A stretch of 61,604 nt of DNA from Hirudo medicinalis (taxonomy: Eukaryota; Annelida; Clitellata; Hirudinida; Hirudinidae), in contig MPNW01000431.1 of the NCBI GenBank assembly GCA_011800805.1, positions 12,507-74,110 on the forward strand, read 5' to 3'. Made by a program: the position numbers and the translations under genes. Each line of letters starts with the position of its first letter. Positions within the stretch are counted from its first letter, which is position 1. Positions 60,475-61,604 of the stretch are shown here, piece by piece. Under the pieces are notes generated by a model. It was not told the origin of the DNA, did no database searches, and saw only the letters and a list, made by a program, of their open reading frames with translations.

Positions 60475-60660
60475 CAGCGCCGGATTTATCAAGGTGGGGG
60501 CCCCGGTGCCATATGGTGGAGGAGGCCCACAAGCCTCTGTGCCAGTCCACATTGCCCACCCCTGACAAGGAAAAAGAGAGAAGAAGTTCTTTAGTTGTTG
60601 GAGGCCCCCTTGCAGTGGCACATCCCAACCATGCCTATATCCGACATTTATCAAGAGGCT
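60475..60660. repeat. Probable DNA-transposon remnant
   Basis: It starts CAGCGCCGGATTTATCAAGG and is GC-rich (GGGGGCCCCGG, GGAGGCCCCCTTG) in an AT-rich neighbourhood. A related phrase CCGACATTTATCAAGAGG closes it. CAGCGCCGGATT-type starts are frequent at ends of hAT-like elements, so it is probably a decayed non-autonomous copy. I could not define its second end. Confidence 0.4.
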
Positions 60661-61144
60661 ACAGCAGCAGTAAGAGTCGGTAATGGTTTACAACAACAAC
60701 AATAACAACAAACAACAACAACAACAATTTTAATGACGACGAGCACGACTTTTAAAAATATAATCGGTTGCTTGATTGAACATTTAAAAGATAAAGGCAT
60801 TGACCATGCAATGCAATGCAAGGACAGGACAACATGAAATTGGACATGGTAAGATCAATGTAATGCCGGGTTGTTATGACAATAAAAAAAATAATAAAAT
60901 AAAATAAAATATAAATGTAATTTTACAAAATTGTATAATATTCATAAATTGTATAATTTGGCTAAAATATTACGCAATATTTCATCGCGGCTTACAAGCC
61001 GTAATTGACATAATTCAAAATGCAAAAGAACCAACATAAAAAGTGGTTCATCGGCATCTCATTATCATTAATTAACATAAATTACGTATTACGAACATCA
61101 TTTGAGGTGATTATAATAATTTATTTAAACGTCAATGTAGCATT

Positions 61145-61604
61145 TCACATGTCTCCGAATATCCCAGCAAAGGTCTTCCTAAGGTTCCTCATGGTGTCCT
61201 CAGAGTCTTCCACCTGATCACGTGATGTGGAGAGGTCCTGGGACCTGGAGTCCTTGAGGGGAGGGCTGTGGAATGATTAATATTAAAATGACCAATTATA
61301 ATTGAGATGGTAAGTGTTTAAATATTCATGACGAGATTAGAGGTCGACTTTAATCGAGGCTCGCAAGTTGGAATGTTGTCGGACAACTGTTACAGCGTTT
61401 TCAAACAGGGATTAACTATTTATAATATTGATAATGATAATGATAATAATAATAAAAATAATAACAATAATAATAATAATAATAATTGAGATTGATGATG
61501 ATCCAACAAAGTACATTGAGAGACATGTTCCTGACACATTTGATAGTAGTAGTAATTTGGGCACGACAGCTGTGGAAGAAATGGTTGATATGGAGAATAA
61601 AATC
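61145..61604 (-). CDS. Last exon of an unidentified gene (partial)
   Basis: The coding exon is 61265-61145. It has a good acceptor on the minus strand (TTCCACAG|C), is phase-shifted by one base, has 39 readable codons and ends in TGA. The product has a polar stretch (DSRSQDLSTSRDQVEDSED) and ends in a distinctive amphipathic NLRKTFAGIFGDM. I do not recognise the family. A TTTATT at 61119-61124 gives AATAAA just after the stop. DNA from 61266 to the window edge would be its last intron (it contains a TAA-repeat tract at 61434-61486). The rest of the gene lies outside. Confidence 0.6.

Larger units (their letters stand above)
57761..61144. other. Long intergenic stretch rich in microsatellites
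   Basis: No gene was recognised in about 3.4 kb. It holds a TTA/TTG tract, a CATCGT tract, an (AAC)n tract at about 60688-60727, and a G-rich patch at 60030-60112 (repeated GGTAGGG/TTCGGG-like blocks). The 86-codon ORF at 59682-59942 and the poly-Leu ORF at 58684-58923 have no credible protein character. Confidence 0.45.

Noticed and set aside
1..61604. tRNA, rRNA, snRNA genes and CRISPR arrays
   Set aside because: No cloverleaf-type A/B boxes, U-snRNA core sequences or spacer-repeat arrays were seen on either strand; the direct repeats found are mini- and microsatellites.

Overview
This window is nuclear DNA from an invertebrate animal. The genes are split by short, AT-rich introns with GT/AG borders. 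There are no operons, and the families present (ataxin-2, TFG, Sec15, SC35, SLC16, calbindin, DYRK/HIPK-like kinase) are animal ones. A six-EF-hand calbindin-32 type gene and paired neuropeptide-like precursors point to a bilaterian, perhaps a spiralian such as an annelid or mollusc. I cannot name the species. Two runs of N and one single N show that this is a draft assembly.

Layout. 1-2.4 kb: transposon debris (a DNA transposon remnant carrying a nested MITE). 2.5-8.8 kb: ATXN2 (+). 10.8-12.1 kb: compact DYRK/HIPK-like kinase (-). 13.0-19.7 kb: SEC23IP/DDHD-type gene (-). 20.5-23.4 kb: TFG (+). 24.5-34.0 kb: EXOC6/SEC15 (-), 24 exons, with a LINE scrap and a minisatellite in its introns. 34.4-35.8 kb: C2H2 zinc-finger gene (+). 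36.8 and 39.3 kb: two tandem paralogous secreted-peptide precursors (+). 40.1-42.1 kb: BTB-BACK gene (-). 43.0-48.4 kb: six-EF-hand calbindin with a long acidic N-terminus (+). 49.3-51.0 kb: SRSF2/SC35 with an acidic tail (-). 52.1-57.2 kb: SLC16 monocarboxylate-type transporter (-). 61.1 kb to the end: last exon of an unidentified gene (-).

I rebuilt the exons by hand. In every complete gene the coding exons sum to a multiple of three with compatible phases, which strongly supports the models. The lengths are ATXN2 979 aa, kinase 332, SEC23IP-like 1229, TFG 418, EXOC6 826, zinc finger 363, peptide precursors 161 and 159, BTB-BACK 355, calbindin 582, SRSF2 370 and SLC16 525.

Functional themes. 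SEC23IP-like and TFG both belong to COPII/ER-exit-site biology in other animals. Here they are head to head over about 0.8 kb, with exocyst subunit EXOC6 next door. Two more divergent pairs exist: EXOC6/zinc finger (about 0.4 kb) and BTB-BACK/calbindin (about 0.9 kb). The most novel item is the pair of peptide precursors. Both have a signal peptide, a KR-W processing site and a nearly identical 45-residue C-terminal peptide ending in Gly (predicted amidation), and both sit behind a TATA box and a short non-coding exon. A second notable item is the SEC23IP-like protein, whose lipase nucleophile motif reads GHGVG, so it is probably a dead enzyme.
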